The notes beneath the pieces were generated by a model. The model saw nothing but the letters and a program-made list of their open reading frames with translations, was not told where the DNA came from and made no database searches. Both the position numbers and the translations under genes were made by a program. From contig NZ_OZ034999.1 in NCBI RefSeq assembly GCF_964030965.1, positions 1,922,001-1,986,000 of the forward strand: a stretch of 64,000 nucleotides of DNA, given 5' to 3'. The stretch comes from Spiroplasma endosymbiont of Amphimallon solstitiale. Lineage in GTDB: Bacteria > Bacillota_I > Bacilli_A > Mycoplasmatales > VBWQ01. Numbering within the stretch: the first letter of the stretch is position 1; each line of letters begins with the position of its first letter. This document shows, in pieces, positions 22,326 to 35,203 of the stretch.

Positions 22326-22488
22326 CTTTAATTTTGTAGAAAAGTAATGATACATGATAAAGTGTTATTTTTAGAGAATTTTTACACTAAATAATGTTAC
22401 TTTTAACAAATTTTTAATTAAAAATAATATTTTAAGTGTAAATTGATGAATAATTTTTGGTCATCCATACTTTTCTACATAATTAAAA
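22326..22488. mobile_element. MITE copy 4
   Basis: 163 bp. Target duplication GAAGAATT at 22318-22325 and 22489-22496, inside IS30 copy 5. The same site and octamer are used in IS30 copy 7. Confidence 0.88.
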
Positions 22489-22940
22489 GAAGAATTTGGT
22501 CATTTAGAGGGTGATACTATCATTGGTAAAGATCATAAAAGTTCTATTATTACTTTAGCTGATATATGATCAAAAACCACAATTCCTTTAGCAACTAAAA
22601 ATAATAAATCAGAAAATATTACAAAAAGTATAATAAAATTTATTTCAAAGTTACAAAAAGGAACAGTTAAAACTATTACTTTTGATCGTGGTAAAGAATT
22701 TAGTAAATGAAAATTAATCGAAAAAAATTGTAATGTTAAGATTTATTTTGCAGATCCTGGTAAACCTTGTCAAAGAGGTTTAAATGAAAATAATAATGGT
22801 ATTTTAAGAAGATATTTACCAAAATCTACAGATCTATCTTCATATAAACAAAAAGATTTAAATACTATAGCATTTCAAATTAATTCTACACCCAGAAAAT
22901 CACTATCTTATAAAAGACCAATAGATTTAATACAATTATT

Positions 22941-23103
22941 TTTTAATTATGTAGAAAAGTATGGATGACCAAAAATTATTCATCAATTTACACTTAAAAT
23001 ATTATTTTTAATTAAAAATTTGTTAAAAGTAACATTATTTAGTGTAAAAATTCTCTAAAAATAACACTTTATCATGTATCATTACTTTTCTACAAAATTA
23101 AAG
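22941..23103. mobile_element. MITE copy 5
   Basis: 163 bp, opposite orientation to copy 4. Target duplication CAATTATT at 22933-22940 and 23104-23111. Confidence 0.88.
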
Positions 23104-23154
23104 CAATTATTTTAAAAAACTGTCCCATTTATATTTACAATTCAGGTATAAAAA

Positions 23155-24528
23155 GAGGCTTTTTAGAAATCTGTGTATCTTTGTTTTACAAAGTACTAGT
23201 TTAGATTAATTCTGTCTTCAAATTTTATCATAAAATGAGCAATTGCTGTATTTCAATTTTGAATAGGCAATGTTCATTTTTTTGTTATATTTTCAATTGC
23301 TAAATAAAATATTTTGAAAACTGACATATCATTAGGAAAAACTTTTTTATTTCTGATAACTTTTCTTAATTGACTATTAACAGATTCAATAGCATTTGTA
23401 GTATAAATTACTCTTTTGATTTCTACAGGATAACTAATAAAAACCATTAAATTTTCTCAATTTTTATATCAAGATTTAGCAATTTGAGGATATTGTTTAT
23501 TTCATTTACTTTCAAATGATTCTAAAGCTTGCATTGCTTGTTCTTCACTACATGCAGTATAAATTGGCTTTAAATCTGTAACTAAAGTTTTTCGATGTTT
23601 GTATGAAACATATTTTAAACTATTTCGAATTTGATGAACAATGCATAATTGATGTTCTGTTTTAGGATAAACTGATTGTATTGCTTCTGACATGCCTGTT
23701 AAATTGTCACTACAAGCAATAAGAATATCATTTAAGCCTCGATTTTTCATTTCTGTCAAATTAGATAATCAAAATTTAGCACCTTCATTTTCACTAATTC
23801 ATAAGCCTAAAACATCTTTTTTGCCTTCTAAATCAACTACTAATGCTATATAAACTGATTTGTTAATAATGCGTTTATCTTGTCTTACTTTAACTACTAT
23901 ACAATCAAAGTAAACAATAGGATAAATACTTTCTAATGGTCGATTTTGTCATGCTTTGACATCATCAATAACATCATCAGTAATTTGACTAATAACACTT
24001 TCACTAATATCAGCACCATGATATAACTCTTGTAACTGCATTCTAATGTCAGATAGAGTCATACCTTTTGCATATAGTGAAAGCACTTGTTGATCAAAAC
24101 CATCAAATCTTCGCTGTCTTTTTGCAACTATTAAAGGAGTAAAATCACTATTGCGATCTCTTGGTACATCAATCTCAATTTTACCTTGTTGAGTTATTAA
24201 TTTTTTTGAACTTGTACCATTACGAGCATTTTCAGTATTACTATGTTGATTTTTTTCATATCCTAAATAATTTTGCATTTCAGAATTCAACATTTTTTCA
24301 ACTAAACGTTTTGTTAATTCTTTATATAAACCCCCTTCTTTAAAAACTGTTGTTAAATCTTCAGTATTTTCTAATAATAAATCTACTGCTTTTGATATTG
24401 GATCATTATTATTAATATTTTGTTTTTTAGCCATCTGTAACTCACTCTTTCTAGTCATTTAATTATATTTACTAGAATTAATTAAACATAGTTATTTTTG
24501 TAAGTTACACAGATTACTAAACATTGCC
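23155..24528 (-). mobile_element. IS256-type insertion sequence, copy B (complete)
   Basis: 1374 bp from GAGGCTTTTTAGAAATC to ACATTGCC. A perfect 8-bp target duplication TATAAAAA is on both sides. Confidence 0.92.
23196..24458 (-). CDS. IS256-family (Mutator) transposase
   Basis: 420 aa, intact. Differs from other copies by, for example, [10 protein letters not shown] in place of [10 protein letters not shown]. Same Mutator motifs as the copy at 12557. Confidence 0.9.
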
Positions 24529-24582
24529 TATAAAAAAGAAAAAATGAATTTAAAAATTAAAAATTGAATGTTATAATAAAAG

Positions 24583-24764
24583 TTAAGGATGTATTTATAA
24601 ATATCCTTAATATTTAAATAATTAAGTTACAGAACTCTAATCACTATAAATATAATAATTCTCTTAAAATTAACCCTAAAACCTTATATTTATAATGTTT
24701 TCTACACAATTAAATCTGTAACTTAATTATTGTTTGATAGCAAGAAAAAAATCTTGTTTTTTTT
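24583..24764 (+). ncRNA. Candidate structured RNA or leader, locus 2, upstream of polA
   Basis: TATAAT (24572-24577) precedes a hairpin TTAAGGAT (24583-24590) with ATCCTTAA. A perfect 17-bp long-range stem follows: AATAATTAAGTTACAGA at 24617-24633 pairs with 24715-24731. It encloses AACCCTAAAACCTTA, a motif resembling AACCCCAATAACCTTA in locus 1. A terminator CAAGA...TCTTG with eight T (24741-24764) follows. The terminator lies 76 bp before polA, so this may be a separate small RNA or an attenuator leader. Confidence 0.5.
24741..24764 (+). terminator. Intrinsic terminator upstream of polA
   Basis: CAAGA and TCTTG stem followed by eight T; ends candidate RNA locus 2. Confidence 0.7.
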
Positions 24765-24840
24765 ATATCCTAATTTTTTAATTTTATATGAAGTTATACT
24801 TACTTATTGTTATAATAATTTTATGAAATTAGGTGAATAA

Positions 24841-27465
24841 ATGAAAAAAGCATTAATTATTGATGGTAACAATTTATTATTTAAAGCATATTATGCTACT
24901 GCATACCAAGGAGTTAATCTACATTCGCTACAGGGTATTCCAACTAATGCCGTCTATTCTTTTATTAGAATGTTGACTAAGTACTTAAAATCTAACAACT
25001 ATGCTAGTGTTTTTGTTGCATTTGATGCTGGTCGTAAAACATTTCGTCATGAAACTTTAGCAACATATAAAGGAAAAAGAAGTGAAACTCCGGTTGAGTT
25101 AATTGAACAATTTAATTTAGTTAAAATATTTTTAGACTTAGCACAAATTCCTTGGGGACAAATAAATAATTATGAAGCTGATGATATTATTGGCAGCATT
25201 GTTAAAAATAAAGTTGCTAGTAATTATCAAATTGATATTATGAGTAGTGATAAAGATTTATTACAACTATTAGATAACAATATTAAAATTCTTAATCCAC
25301 AAAAAGGGATGAGTGATTTAAAGGTTATTACTATTTCTACATTTCAATCAGAATATGAATTATTACCTTATCAAGTTACCGATTTAAAGGGATTAATGGG
25401 TGATAGTTCTGATAATTTACCTGGCATTAAAGGAATTGGTCAAAAAACTGCTATTAGTTTATTAAAAGAATATGACACATTAGAAAACATTATTGAAAAT
25501 GTAGAACAATTAAAACCAAATGTTAGTAAACTAATTAAACTTAACTTTAATAATGGTATTATTTGTAAACAACTAGCACAACTTAATTTAAATACACCAA
25601 TTACTGGTAATTTAGAAACGTTTAATTATAATGTTGAAAATTTAAATAATGAAAAGTTACAAGACTTTTACAAACAATATAATATGAACTCTTTATTAAC
25701 ACAAGACACTAATCCTAAAACTAATAAAAATAGTACATCTCACGTTCAAATTATAAATAAGTGAAGTCAAGAATGAAATTGTGATTCAAATTACTTATGA
25801 TTAGAAATTTTTGGTGATAATTATAATCGCGATAATATTATTGGTTTTGGTATTAAAAATGAAAAAGGAACATTTTATATTAATAAAATTAATGCAATTA
25901 ATTGTTCTAATTTTCAACATTTCTTACAAAATAAAAAACTACAAAAAATAACTTGAGATTTAAAAAAGGTTATTATCGCAGGACTGCGTTTAAAATTGAT
26001 AATAAATAATATTATTTTTGACCATATGTTAGCTGCTTACCTTCTTTATGCTAATGAAAAAATATTACCAGAAAACATTGCTGTTATGCTCAATGTCAAT
26101 GTTAAAGATAATTTAAGCACTGATGATTTTTATGGCAAAGGTATTAAAAAAAATATTCCCAATGATGAAAAAGAAATAGCTATTTTTTTAGAAAAAAAAT
26201 TAAATTTTTTAACAGATTCTCATCTCATTCTTATAAAAAAATTAAAAGATACTAATAACTGAAATTTATATCAAGAGATTGAATTACCTGCTGCTTTTGT
26301 ATTAGTAAATATGGAGTGTAATGGTGTTAACATTGATCAAAAAAAATTAAAACTACTAACTGATAAAACTTTACTAAAAATCCAAGATTTAGAATTACAA
26401 ATTAAAAAAGAAAGTAATAGTAATTTAAATCCAAATTCACCAAAACAAATTAGTGAATACTTATTTAAAGAATTAAAATTACCTAATTATAAAAAAGGTA
26501 GTACTGCTTTTGAAGTTTTAATTAGTTTAAAAAATCAACATCCAATCATCGATATTCTTTTAGAATATCGTAAATTACAAAAATTATATTCCACTTACTT
26601 ACTTGGTTTACAAAAATATATTTTTGATGATGGTAAAATTCATAGCATTTATAATCAAGTGCAAACCAGTACTGGCAGGTTATCTTCATTAGATCCTAAT
26701 ATGCAAAATATTAGTATTCGCGATAAAGAACAAAGAGAAGTTCGCAAAATCTTTATTCCAAGCAAACCACATACTAAAATACTATCCTGTGATTATTCGC
26801 AAATTGAATTAAGAATATTAGCTCATATTAGTGAAGATGAAAATTTAATTAAAGCTTTTCAACAAAAGAATGATATTCATCGCGAAACTGCAAGTAAAAT
26901 ATTAAATATACCTTTAGCAGAAGTTACTAACGAACAAAGACAAAATGCAAAAGCTATTAATTTTGGCATTGTTTATGGCATTTCTAGTTTTGGTTTATCA
27001 CAACAAATAGGAATTAAAGTTGAAGATGCTAAAATATTTATTAATAAATATTTTTCGGTTTTTCCAAAAATTAAAAGTTATATTAATAATATAATTGATT
27101 TTTGTGAAAAAAATGGATACGTTCAAACAATTTTTAATCGTAGAAGAGAAGTAATGGAAATTACAAATAAAAATAAGGTGATTCAAAATTTTGGTAAACG
27201 AATAGCAATGAACATGCCAATTCAAGGTAGTGCTGCTGATATTTTAAAATTAGCAATGAATAAAATTTATGAAGAAATAAAAAAACAAAATATTGATGCA
27301 ATATTAATTGCACAAATTCATGATGAATTAATTTTTGAAGTTGAAGATAATAAAGTTAATGATGTTATTACTAAAATTACTAAAATTATGTCTAATGTTA
27401 CTAAATTAAAAGTTCCCTTATTAATTAATACTAGTATTGGTGATAACTGATTTGAATTAAAATAA
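24841..27465 (+). CDS. polA: DNA polymerase I
   Basis: 874 aa with TGA=Trp. The N-terminal 5'-nuclease domain (1-290) has LIIDGNNLLFKA, EADDIIGS and GDSSDNLPGIKGIG. The middle 3'-5' exonuclease-like domain (about 310-460) lacks the usual DxE active-site motif, so proofreading is probably absent, as in many Gram-positive PolI proteins. The polymerase domain has LSCDYSQIELR (motif A), QNAKAINFGIVYG (motif B) and QIHDELIF (motif C). The length is typical. It works in Okazaki-fragment processing and repair. fpg follows 67 bp downstream, forming a DNA-repair pair. Start ATG 24841 follows AGGTGAATAA. Confidence 0.95.
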
Positions 27466-27532
27466 ATTTTTAAAAATTTATTAATATTTAAAATAAATTA
27501 GTTTATTATATTTTATTGGAAGGAAAATAAAA

Positions 27533-28363
27533 ATGCCAGAATTACCCGAAGTTGAAACTGTTCGCAAAACTTTACAACCACTTTTAACTAATCATAAAAT
27601 TATTGGTGTTAGAATTCTTTTAAATAAAATTATCAAAACACCAAGTATTGAACAATTCACAAAACAAATTATTGGACAAACAATAAATGATGTTCAAAGA
27701 GTTGGTAAATTATTAATATTTATATTAGATGATTATGTATTATTAAGTCATTTACGAATGGAAGGAAAATATTATTTTCAACAAAATAATCAATCAATAA
27801 ATTGAAAACATGTCTTATTAATATTAGAATTAGACAATAAATACGAATTAAGATATCATGACACAAGACAGTTTGGAACCTTTCATTTACAAACTAAAAA
27901 TGAATATCAAAAAATAAAACCTTATATTAATATTGGTCCAGAACCTTTTAATAAAAATGTTACTGCTGAATATTTAAAAAATAAATGAAAAAATAAAAGT
28001 CAAAGTATTAAAGCAACATTATTAGAACAAAATGTTATGAGTGGTTTAGGAAATATTTATGCAGATGAAGTATTATTTTATGCTAGTATTCATCCACAAA
28101 GTATTACTAAAAATTTAACACTTAAACAATTACAAGAAATCATTAATAAATCAAGATTTGTGCTTAATAAATCAATAAAACTTGGTGGATCAACAATTAG
28201 TAGTTATACTTCAAGCCTTGGTGTAACAGGTTACTATCAACAAGAATTACAAGTTCATACTAGAGCAAAAATGCCTTGTTTTAAATGCCATACTATTATC
28301 AAAAAAATAAAAATAAACCTTCGCGGAACTTACTTTTGTAATCACTGTCAAATTAAATATTAA
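27533..28363 (+). CDS. mutM: Formamidopyrimidine-DNA glycosylase
   Basis: 276 aa. Catalytic Pro2-Glu3 in MPELPEVETVRKTL, the beta-lyase Lys in VGKLLIF, a helix-two-turn-helix region (LLEQNVMSGLGNIYADEVLF) and a C-terminal four-cysteine zinc finger (CFKC and CNHC) are all present. It removes oxidised purines such as 8-oxoguanine and nicks the abasic site. One TGA=Trp plus another in the middle; no frame defect. Ribosome site GGAAGGAAAATAAAA. It lies just after polA and is likely co-transcribed with it. Confidence 0.95.
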
Positions 28364-28425
28364 CTGTGAAAAACTCAAAAGTATATATTAATAAAGAATA
28401 TTTTTAATAAAAAAAGTGGAATAAA

Positions 28426-28434
28426 TGTGGATAA
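28426..28434 (-). promoter_or_regulatory. Perfect DnaA box upstream of dnaB-dnaI
   Basis: TGTGGATAA is the complement of the consensus TTATCCACA. It lies about 100 bp before the dnaB start and upstream of a TATAAT at about 28479-28484. A near-box GTGGAATAA is 10 bp away. Control of the helicase-loading genes by DnaA is plausible. Confidence 0.5.
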
Positions 28435-28529
28435 GTATGTGTTTTAATCATTTCACTTTATTTATATTCTTTATGTGCATATAATTATCATACCATGAAA
28501 GAAATGGATAGTAAAAAGAAAGTTAGGGA

Positions 28530-29657
28530 ATGAATATGAACAGAACAATAAATGATATTGATATTTTTAAGTTGACCCAATCAGAATATATTAGTAACGA
28601 AGATTACCAAATTTTATTTATGTTATATCAACCAATAATTGGTATTGAAGCAATAAATTTATATTTAACTTTAGTTCAAGAAAAGTTATTAACAAAACGT
28701 ATTAATCTTGATTTCAATCACGGACGAATTAAATCTTTATTAAAAATAACTTCCACTCAATTACTTGTTGCTTTCCAACAACTTGAATCTGTTAACCTTA
28801 TTAATACTTACTACTATTCTTTAAAATCTACTTACATTTATCAATTGTGTTCTCCCTTATCTGCTGATGATTTTTTTGCTAATACCCATTTAAACTCAGA
28901 ACTACTTAAACAATTAGGAACTTTAAATTACGAAAGACAAAAATTTTATTTTTTGAAAAATGATATTGAAATTACAGAAAATTATGTTAATATTACTCAA
29001 CAGGAAAATACTATCCCTCAATCTTTAAAATTAAAAACAGCACTTAATAATATTTATGCTAAACAAGAACAAACATCAATTTCTAGACCAATTTATTCAT
29101 TTCAAAATAAAAATCAAATTAACACTATGAAAGTTAATTTAAATTCTAATGGTAATACAATTATATCTAAAGATAATTCTGATGTTATTAATACCACATT
29201 AAATTTAATGCAACAAAAATTACCTGAAGAATATTTAAAAAATTTAACTGGTAAAATACCAACTGATAAATTAAAAACAACATTAGAAATATTAACTAAT
29301 AACTTTCAATTAAATAATGCTGTAATTAACTGCTTAATTGAATATGTTTGATTTAAAAATAATAAACGTTTAGAACCAAACTATATTATTAAAATTGCTG
29401 AAACCTTTCAAGAAAATCAAATTAATAGTATTGATGATGCTTTATCTCATTTAAAACTTGCTTATGCTCGTAGCAAAAAAAATCCACAGCAACAATTTCA
29501 ACAAGAATCATTATGATCTACTACAGAACAATCAACAACAAATAATTTCAATAAAAAATTAATTAAAAAATATAAGGTTGATAATATTAATAAAAAAGAT
29601 ATAACATTAACTCAAGAAGAAATAAAGAATATTTTAAAGGAATTTGATGCCCATTAA
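28530..29657 (+). CDS. dnaB: Replication initiation and membrane attachment protein DnaB (Firmicute type)
   Basis: 375 aa if started at ATG 28530; ATG 28536 is better spaced from TTAGGGA and would give 373 aa. The N-terminal winged-helix region (ISNEDYQILFMLYQPIIGIE) and the DnaB/DnaD-type domain near LNNAVINCLIEYVWFKNN fit Bacillus DnaB, which works with DnaI to load the replicative helicase. It is not the helicase itself (no Walker motifs). dnaI starts 46 bp downstream, the conserved order. A DnaA box is upstream. Confidence 0.85.
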
Positions 29658-29702
29658 TTTAATTATTAAAAGACACTATTATTAAGTAAGGAAATGATTA
29701 TC

Positions 29703-30632
29703 ATGAAACTTAAAGCGACAACTATCTTAAAAGAAAACATTAACAATGCTGAACTTCATGACTTTATTAAAAAAAACAACTTAACTAACAGCAAACTAGA
29801 ACCATATGTTGATTTATTAAAAACTTATATTGATAGCTACAATTTATGTAAAAAACGAGAGAATCTTAGCAAATGTCTACAAAATGTTAAAGGATATCGT
29901 TATAAACTAGTAATGTTACCTAATCAAAAAATAAGTTTAGTACTAACGGATTGTCTTCATTCTATTAATAGATCTGTCCAACAACAAGTACATAATAATT
30001 TTTTAATTAAATACTATGATGATAAACTTTTATCACTTTCATGAAGTAAAAATTTTAATGCCTCAACTAATGCAAGAAAAGAAATCATCCAGTATTTACA
30101 TCAATCTTTAAAACACAAAAGTTATCAAGGTTTATACTTATATGGTGACACAGGTAGTGGCAAAACTTTTATTTTTATCTTATTTGCAAATAAATTAATT
30201 CAAAAAAACCAAACTGTTTGTTTTATTGTATGACCTGAATTTGTTATGGACATTAAAAAAAGTTTTAAAAATGATACTGATACTAATCAGCAAATTGAAC
30301 AATTAAAATCATGTGACTTATTATTTATTGATGATTTAGGCGGTGAAACTGTTAGTGCTTGAGAGCGTGATGAATTATTATTTAGTATTCTTAATGCACG
30401 AATTTTACCATTAAAAACTACATTTATTAATTCTAACTATAGTATTAGTGAACTATATCAACATTATTATTTAAAAAATAGTAAATCAGAAGAAATTAAA
30501 GTTAAACGCTTATTAGAACGTATTCAAACTTTAACTATACCAATTGAATTAACTGTTGAAGAATCACAAACTACAATTGAAAATAATAATATTGACAATA
30601 TTAATAATGAAATAGAATATATACCAATATAA
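29703..30632 (+). CDS. dnaI: Primosomal helicase loader DnaI
   Basis: 309 aa from ATG 29703, well spaced from AAGGA; an ATG at 29694 sits too close to it. AAA+ ATPase with Walker A YGDTGSGKT, Walker B LLFIDDLGG and a sensor-like FINSNYS. The N-terminal region has a DnaI-like short helical domain, and the Cys pattern of the usual zinc site is only partly visible. It loads the replicative helicase with DnaB/DnaD. TGA=Trp codons are present. Confidence 0.88.
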
Positions 30633-30740
30633 AACATAGTATTTTTCATAAAAAAATAAAATAATGAAAACTATAATTAAAATAAAGGAAATAATTTACT
30701 AATAAAATAAATGTTTTATAAATAAATCCATATTTTATGA

Positions 30741-31830
<1,090 letters not shown>

Positions 31831-31863
31831 TTTTTAAATAGTTTAATTAAAATATTAAACTAC

Positions 31864-31898
31864 AAAAATGCATCTTACCAATTACAAGATGCATTTTT
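31864..31898 (+). terminator. Intrinsic terminator after gapA
   Basis: AAAATGCATCTT and AAGATGCATTTT make a 12-bp stem around ACCAATTAC, followed by T-rich sequence. Confidence 0.9.
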
Positions 31899-31956
31899 AT
31901 TAATAGTTTTAAAAATATATTAAAATTATAATATGAAAAAAGGAGATGAAAATTAT

Positions 31957-33147
31957 ATGAATAAAAAAACATTAAAGGATCTTGATTTTAAAAATAAAAA
32001 AGTTATTGTTCGTTTTGACTTCAATGTACCATTAGAAAATAATAAAATTACCGATGATACAAGAATAAAAGCAAGCATCGAAACTATTAAGTATTTACAA
32101 AATCAAGATGCAAAAATAATCATGTTATCACATCTTGGAAGAATTAAATCTGAAACTGATAAAGCGAAGAATACTTTAGCGCCTGTTGCAAAAAGACTAA
32201 GTGAAATCTTAAAAGAAAATGTAATATTCATTAATGAAACTCGTGGTACAAATCTTGAAACAGCTATTAATAATCTTAAAAACAAAGAATTACTTTTAAT
32301 AGAAAATACTCGTTTTGAAGATTTAAATGGTAATAAAGAATCTACTAATAATCCCGAATTAGGTAAATATTGAGCACATTTAGGTGATGTATTTGTTAAT
32401 GATGCTTTTGGTACTGCACACCGTGCTCATACATCTAACGTTGGTATTGCTACTAATATCAAAAATAGTTGTGTTGGTTTATTAATTGAAAAAGAATTAA
32501 CAATGCTTAATAAAATCACCGTTAATCCAGAACATCCTTTTATAGCAGTACTTGGTGGTGCTAAAGTATCAGATAAAATTGATGTTATCAAACAATTATT
32601 AACAAAAGCTGATAAAGTTCTTGTTGGTGGCGGTATGGCTTATACTTTTATGAAAGCATTGAATTATAAAATTGGTGATTCATTATTAGAAAAAGATAAA
32701 ATTGATATTGCTAAAGAAATTATTGAATTAGGAAAAGAAAAATTAATACTACCTATTGACTTTGTAATTGCTCCGGAATTTAACGATATCAAAGGTAAAA
32801 TTACTAATAATGAAAACATTGATGATGGATATGAAGGAATGGATATTGGTCCAAAAACAATTAAATTATTTGAAAATACTTTAATTAATGCTAAAACTGT
32901 TTTTTGAAATGGACCATTAGGAGTTTTTGAAATGAGTAACTTTGTTAATGGAACAAAAAATATTTGTAAAACTATTTCACAATTAAAAGGTGCATTTACA
33001 CTAATTGGTGGTGGTGATAGTGCAGCAGCAGCAGTTAAATTTGGATATGAAAATAAATTTAGCCATATTTCAACTGGTGGAGGTGCTTCATTAGAATATC
33101 TAGAAGGTAAGGATTTACCTGGTATTAATGCTATAGAAAATAAATAG
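31957..33147 (+). CDS. pgk: Phosphoglycerate kinase
   Basis: 396 aa from ATG 31957, 8 nt after AAAGGAGATG; an earlier in-frame ATG at 31933 overlaps that site and is rejected. Motifs are [41 protein letters not shown] and the nucleotide-binding GGGDSAAA. It makes ATP from 1,3-bisphosphoglycerate. Intact with TGA=Trp; directly follows gapA after a terminator. Confidence 0.96.
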
Positions 33148-33156
33148 TGAAAATAT

Positions 33157-33982
33157 ATGATTACTCAAGATCAAACAACAAGTGTTTTTATTCTTATTAG
33201 TTTATTTTTAATTGCGATGGTTTTAATATTTCAATTATTCCAATTTATTTTTTGATTAATTATTATTTTAAAAACTAAAAAAAATGATACTAAATTAAAA
33301 CCTAGCTATCAACAAGCATTATCCAATGAAAATATTAATTGTCAAATAGTTAAAAGTAAATTTACTTTTAATATCTTAACTATAATTTTAAAAAAATATT
33401 TTAAAATTAAAAAGTCGTGATTTTAATGAAACTACTACTTGAAATAAATATCAAACTTTAAGTAGTGTACTTGTTATTAAGTGAAAAAATAATTCCTTTA
33501 ATTTTTTAGAAAAGTAATGATACATGATAAAGTGTTATTTTTAGAGAATTTTTACACTAAATAATGTTACTTTTAACAAATTTTTAATTAAAAATAATAT
33601 TTTAAGTGTAAATTGATGAATAATTTTTGGTCATCCATACTTTTCTACATAATTAAAAAATAATTCTCAAAAATGAAGTAATTTAGCTCTACCAATTATT
33701 AATTTATTTTTTATAAATGGTGTTATTATTACTATTATTTGTGCTTTATTATATTATATTCCAATTCAAAATAATAATATTAACAAGGAAATATTAACAA
33801 TTTTTAGTTTCCTTAGCTTATTTATTATTACTATAAGTTGATTATTTTGAACAATGTTTTATGAAAAATTTCATAAGCAATTAATGACATTAAATACAGA
33901 ATTAAATTATAATGAACAAAAAACTATTAAATATATTACCCTATTTAAATCTTGTTTTCCATTTTCTGATTTAATGTTTTAA
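33157..33982 (+). pseudogene. Membrane protein, frameshifted and MITE-interrupted
   Basis: MITQDQTTSVFILISLFLIA begins a hydrophobic N-terminal segment; two further hydrophobic segments lie after the MITE (INGVIITIICALLYYI and FLSLFIITISWLFW). A one-base change in a T4 run near 33421-33424 breaks the frame after KSW. A MITE (33496-33658) with octamer AATAATTC interrupts the second part. Not recognised; downstream of pgk without a clear gap, so it may have been co-transcribed. Confidence 0.65.
33496..33658. mobile_element. MITE copy 6
   Basis: 163 bp. Target duplication AATAATTC at 33488-33495 and 33659-33666. The left end has TTTTTTAG where others have TTTTGTAG. Confidence 0.85.
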
Positions 33983-33999
33983 ATAAAATTATTTTAATT

Positions 34000-34043
34000 A
34001 AGTATCAAATTTACACTTGTGGTAAAAATTGATACTTTTTTTA
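34000..34043 (+). terminator. Intrinsic terminator after membrane-protein pseudogene
   Basis: AAGTATCAA pairs with TTGATACTT, followed by seven T. Confidence 0.75.
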
Positions 34044-34258
34044 TTATTTTTAATTAAATTTAAACTTAATATTTATTAATAATTGATGATTAAATAAATT
34101 TCTATTATCTAAAATACAAACTAAAAAATAAACCTAGTGGTTAATACCTAGTTATAGCGATAAAACTATAATATATATTTAAATTTCATTTACAAAAGTA
34201 TAGTAATCTTGCTTTAAATTATATAACATGTTTATTATTATAAAAGCAAATATCCTAA

Positions 34259-35122
34259 GAACCTGTTTAGAATCTTTTCGAAAATAATGTAAAATGATTA
34301 TATATTTTAAAATAAGAGGTATATATGCATAAAAATTATCCAAGTCATGTCACCAAAGAACAATTTGAGAACATAAAATCAATTTTAGAAAATAGCAAAA
34401 AGAAAACAAAACCAAGAAGTTTAGATTTATATGAAGTATTTTGTGCAATTTTATATGTATTAAAAAGTGGTTGTCAATGAAGAATGCTACCAAAAAATTT
34501 TCCAAAATGACAAACTGTATATTATTATTTTCAAATTTGAAGTAAAAATAATGGTAAAGAACCTAGTGTATTGCAATTAATTTTAAAAAAAATTAGTTAA
34601 AAAAGTTCGTATCAATAATAATCGCAAAGAACAAACTAGTTTTTGTATAATTGATTCGCAAAGTGTTAAAAATACAGATACTACTGAAAATAAAGGTTAT
34701 GATGCTGGTAAAAAGATTTCAGGCATAAAACATCATATTGTTGTTGATTCTCAAGGTTTACCACATGCAATTTACATAACCACAGCAGAAAAAACAGATC
34801 GTAATAGCGCTATAATAATGATTGAAAATGAAAAAGAAAATCTTTCTGCAGTTCAAAAAATAATAGTAGATGCTGGTTATACTGGTGAAAAATTTGCTTC
34901 TGAAATCAAAACAATCATAAATGCAAATGTTGAAGTGATAAAACGTAATGAATTACATACTTTTGTAGTATTACCAAAAAGATGAATTGTAGAACGAAGC
35001 TTTGCTTGATTAGAAAAATACAGAAGATTATGAAAAAATTGTGAAAGAAAACTAAATACTAGTTTACAAATGGTTGTTCTTTCATTTATTTCAGTTTTAT
35101 TAAAAAGATTCTAAACAGGTTC
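34259..35122 (+). mobile_element. IS5-type (IS427-like) insertion sequence, copy 1
   Basis: 864 bp with terminal repeats GAACCTGTTTAGAATCTTTT and its complement. A 3-bp target duplication TAA flanks it. Confidence 0.88.
34325..35114 (+). CDS. IS5-family transposase, two frames (shift needed)
   Basis: ORF A (34325-34600) starts MHKNYPSHVTKEQFENI and ends at TAA soon after an A8 run. ORF B carries DSQSVKN, VDAGYTGEKF and VVLPKRWIVERSFAWLEKYR, the IS5 DDE region, and ends at 35114. Joining them needs a +1 shift or loss of one A at the A8 run. IS427 relatives use programmed shifts, and copy 2 has the same layout, so this is probably the natural state. Confidence 0.8.
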
Positions 35123-35203
35123 TAAGAAAAATAAAAAAATGTTAAAATAAATACATAATTTTAGATATATTTTATTAATTATTATTTTGAAAGGGGTGTT
35201 AAA

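Larger units (their letters stand above)
21829..23122 (+). pseudogene. IS30-family transposase interrupted twice by MITEs
   Basis: The first 166 codons are normal. A MITE after IKNIEEF adds NFVEK and a stop. The catalytic half resumes after the MITE (EEFGHLEGDTIIG) and a second MITE sits in the last codons (IQLF). Removing both MITEs with one octamer each restores the normal frame, so these insertions are the only visible lesions. Confidence 0.85.
21744..23146 (+). mobile_element. IS30-type insertion sequence, copy 5, broken by two MITEs
   Basis: Both terminal repeats are present, with TAT flanks on each side. Two MITEs inserted inside the transposase gene lengthen it from 1061 to 1403 bp. 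Confidence 0.88.

Noticed and set aside
28426-28434. Chromosome origin
   Set aside because: Only one perfect DnaA box and no dnaA or dnaN next to it; more likely a regulatory box.
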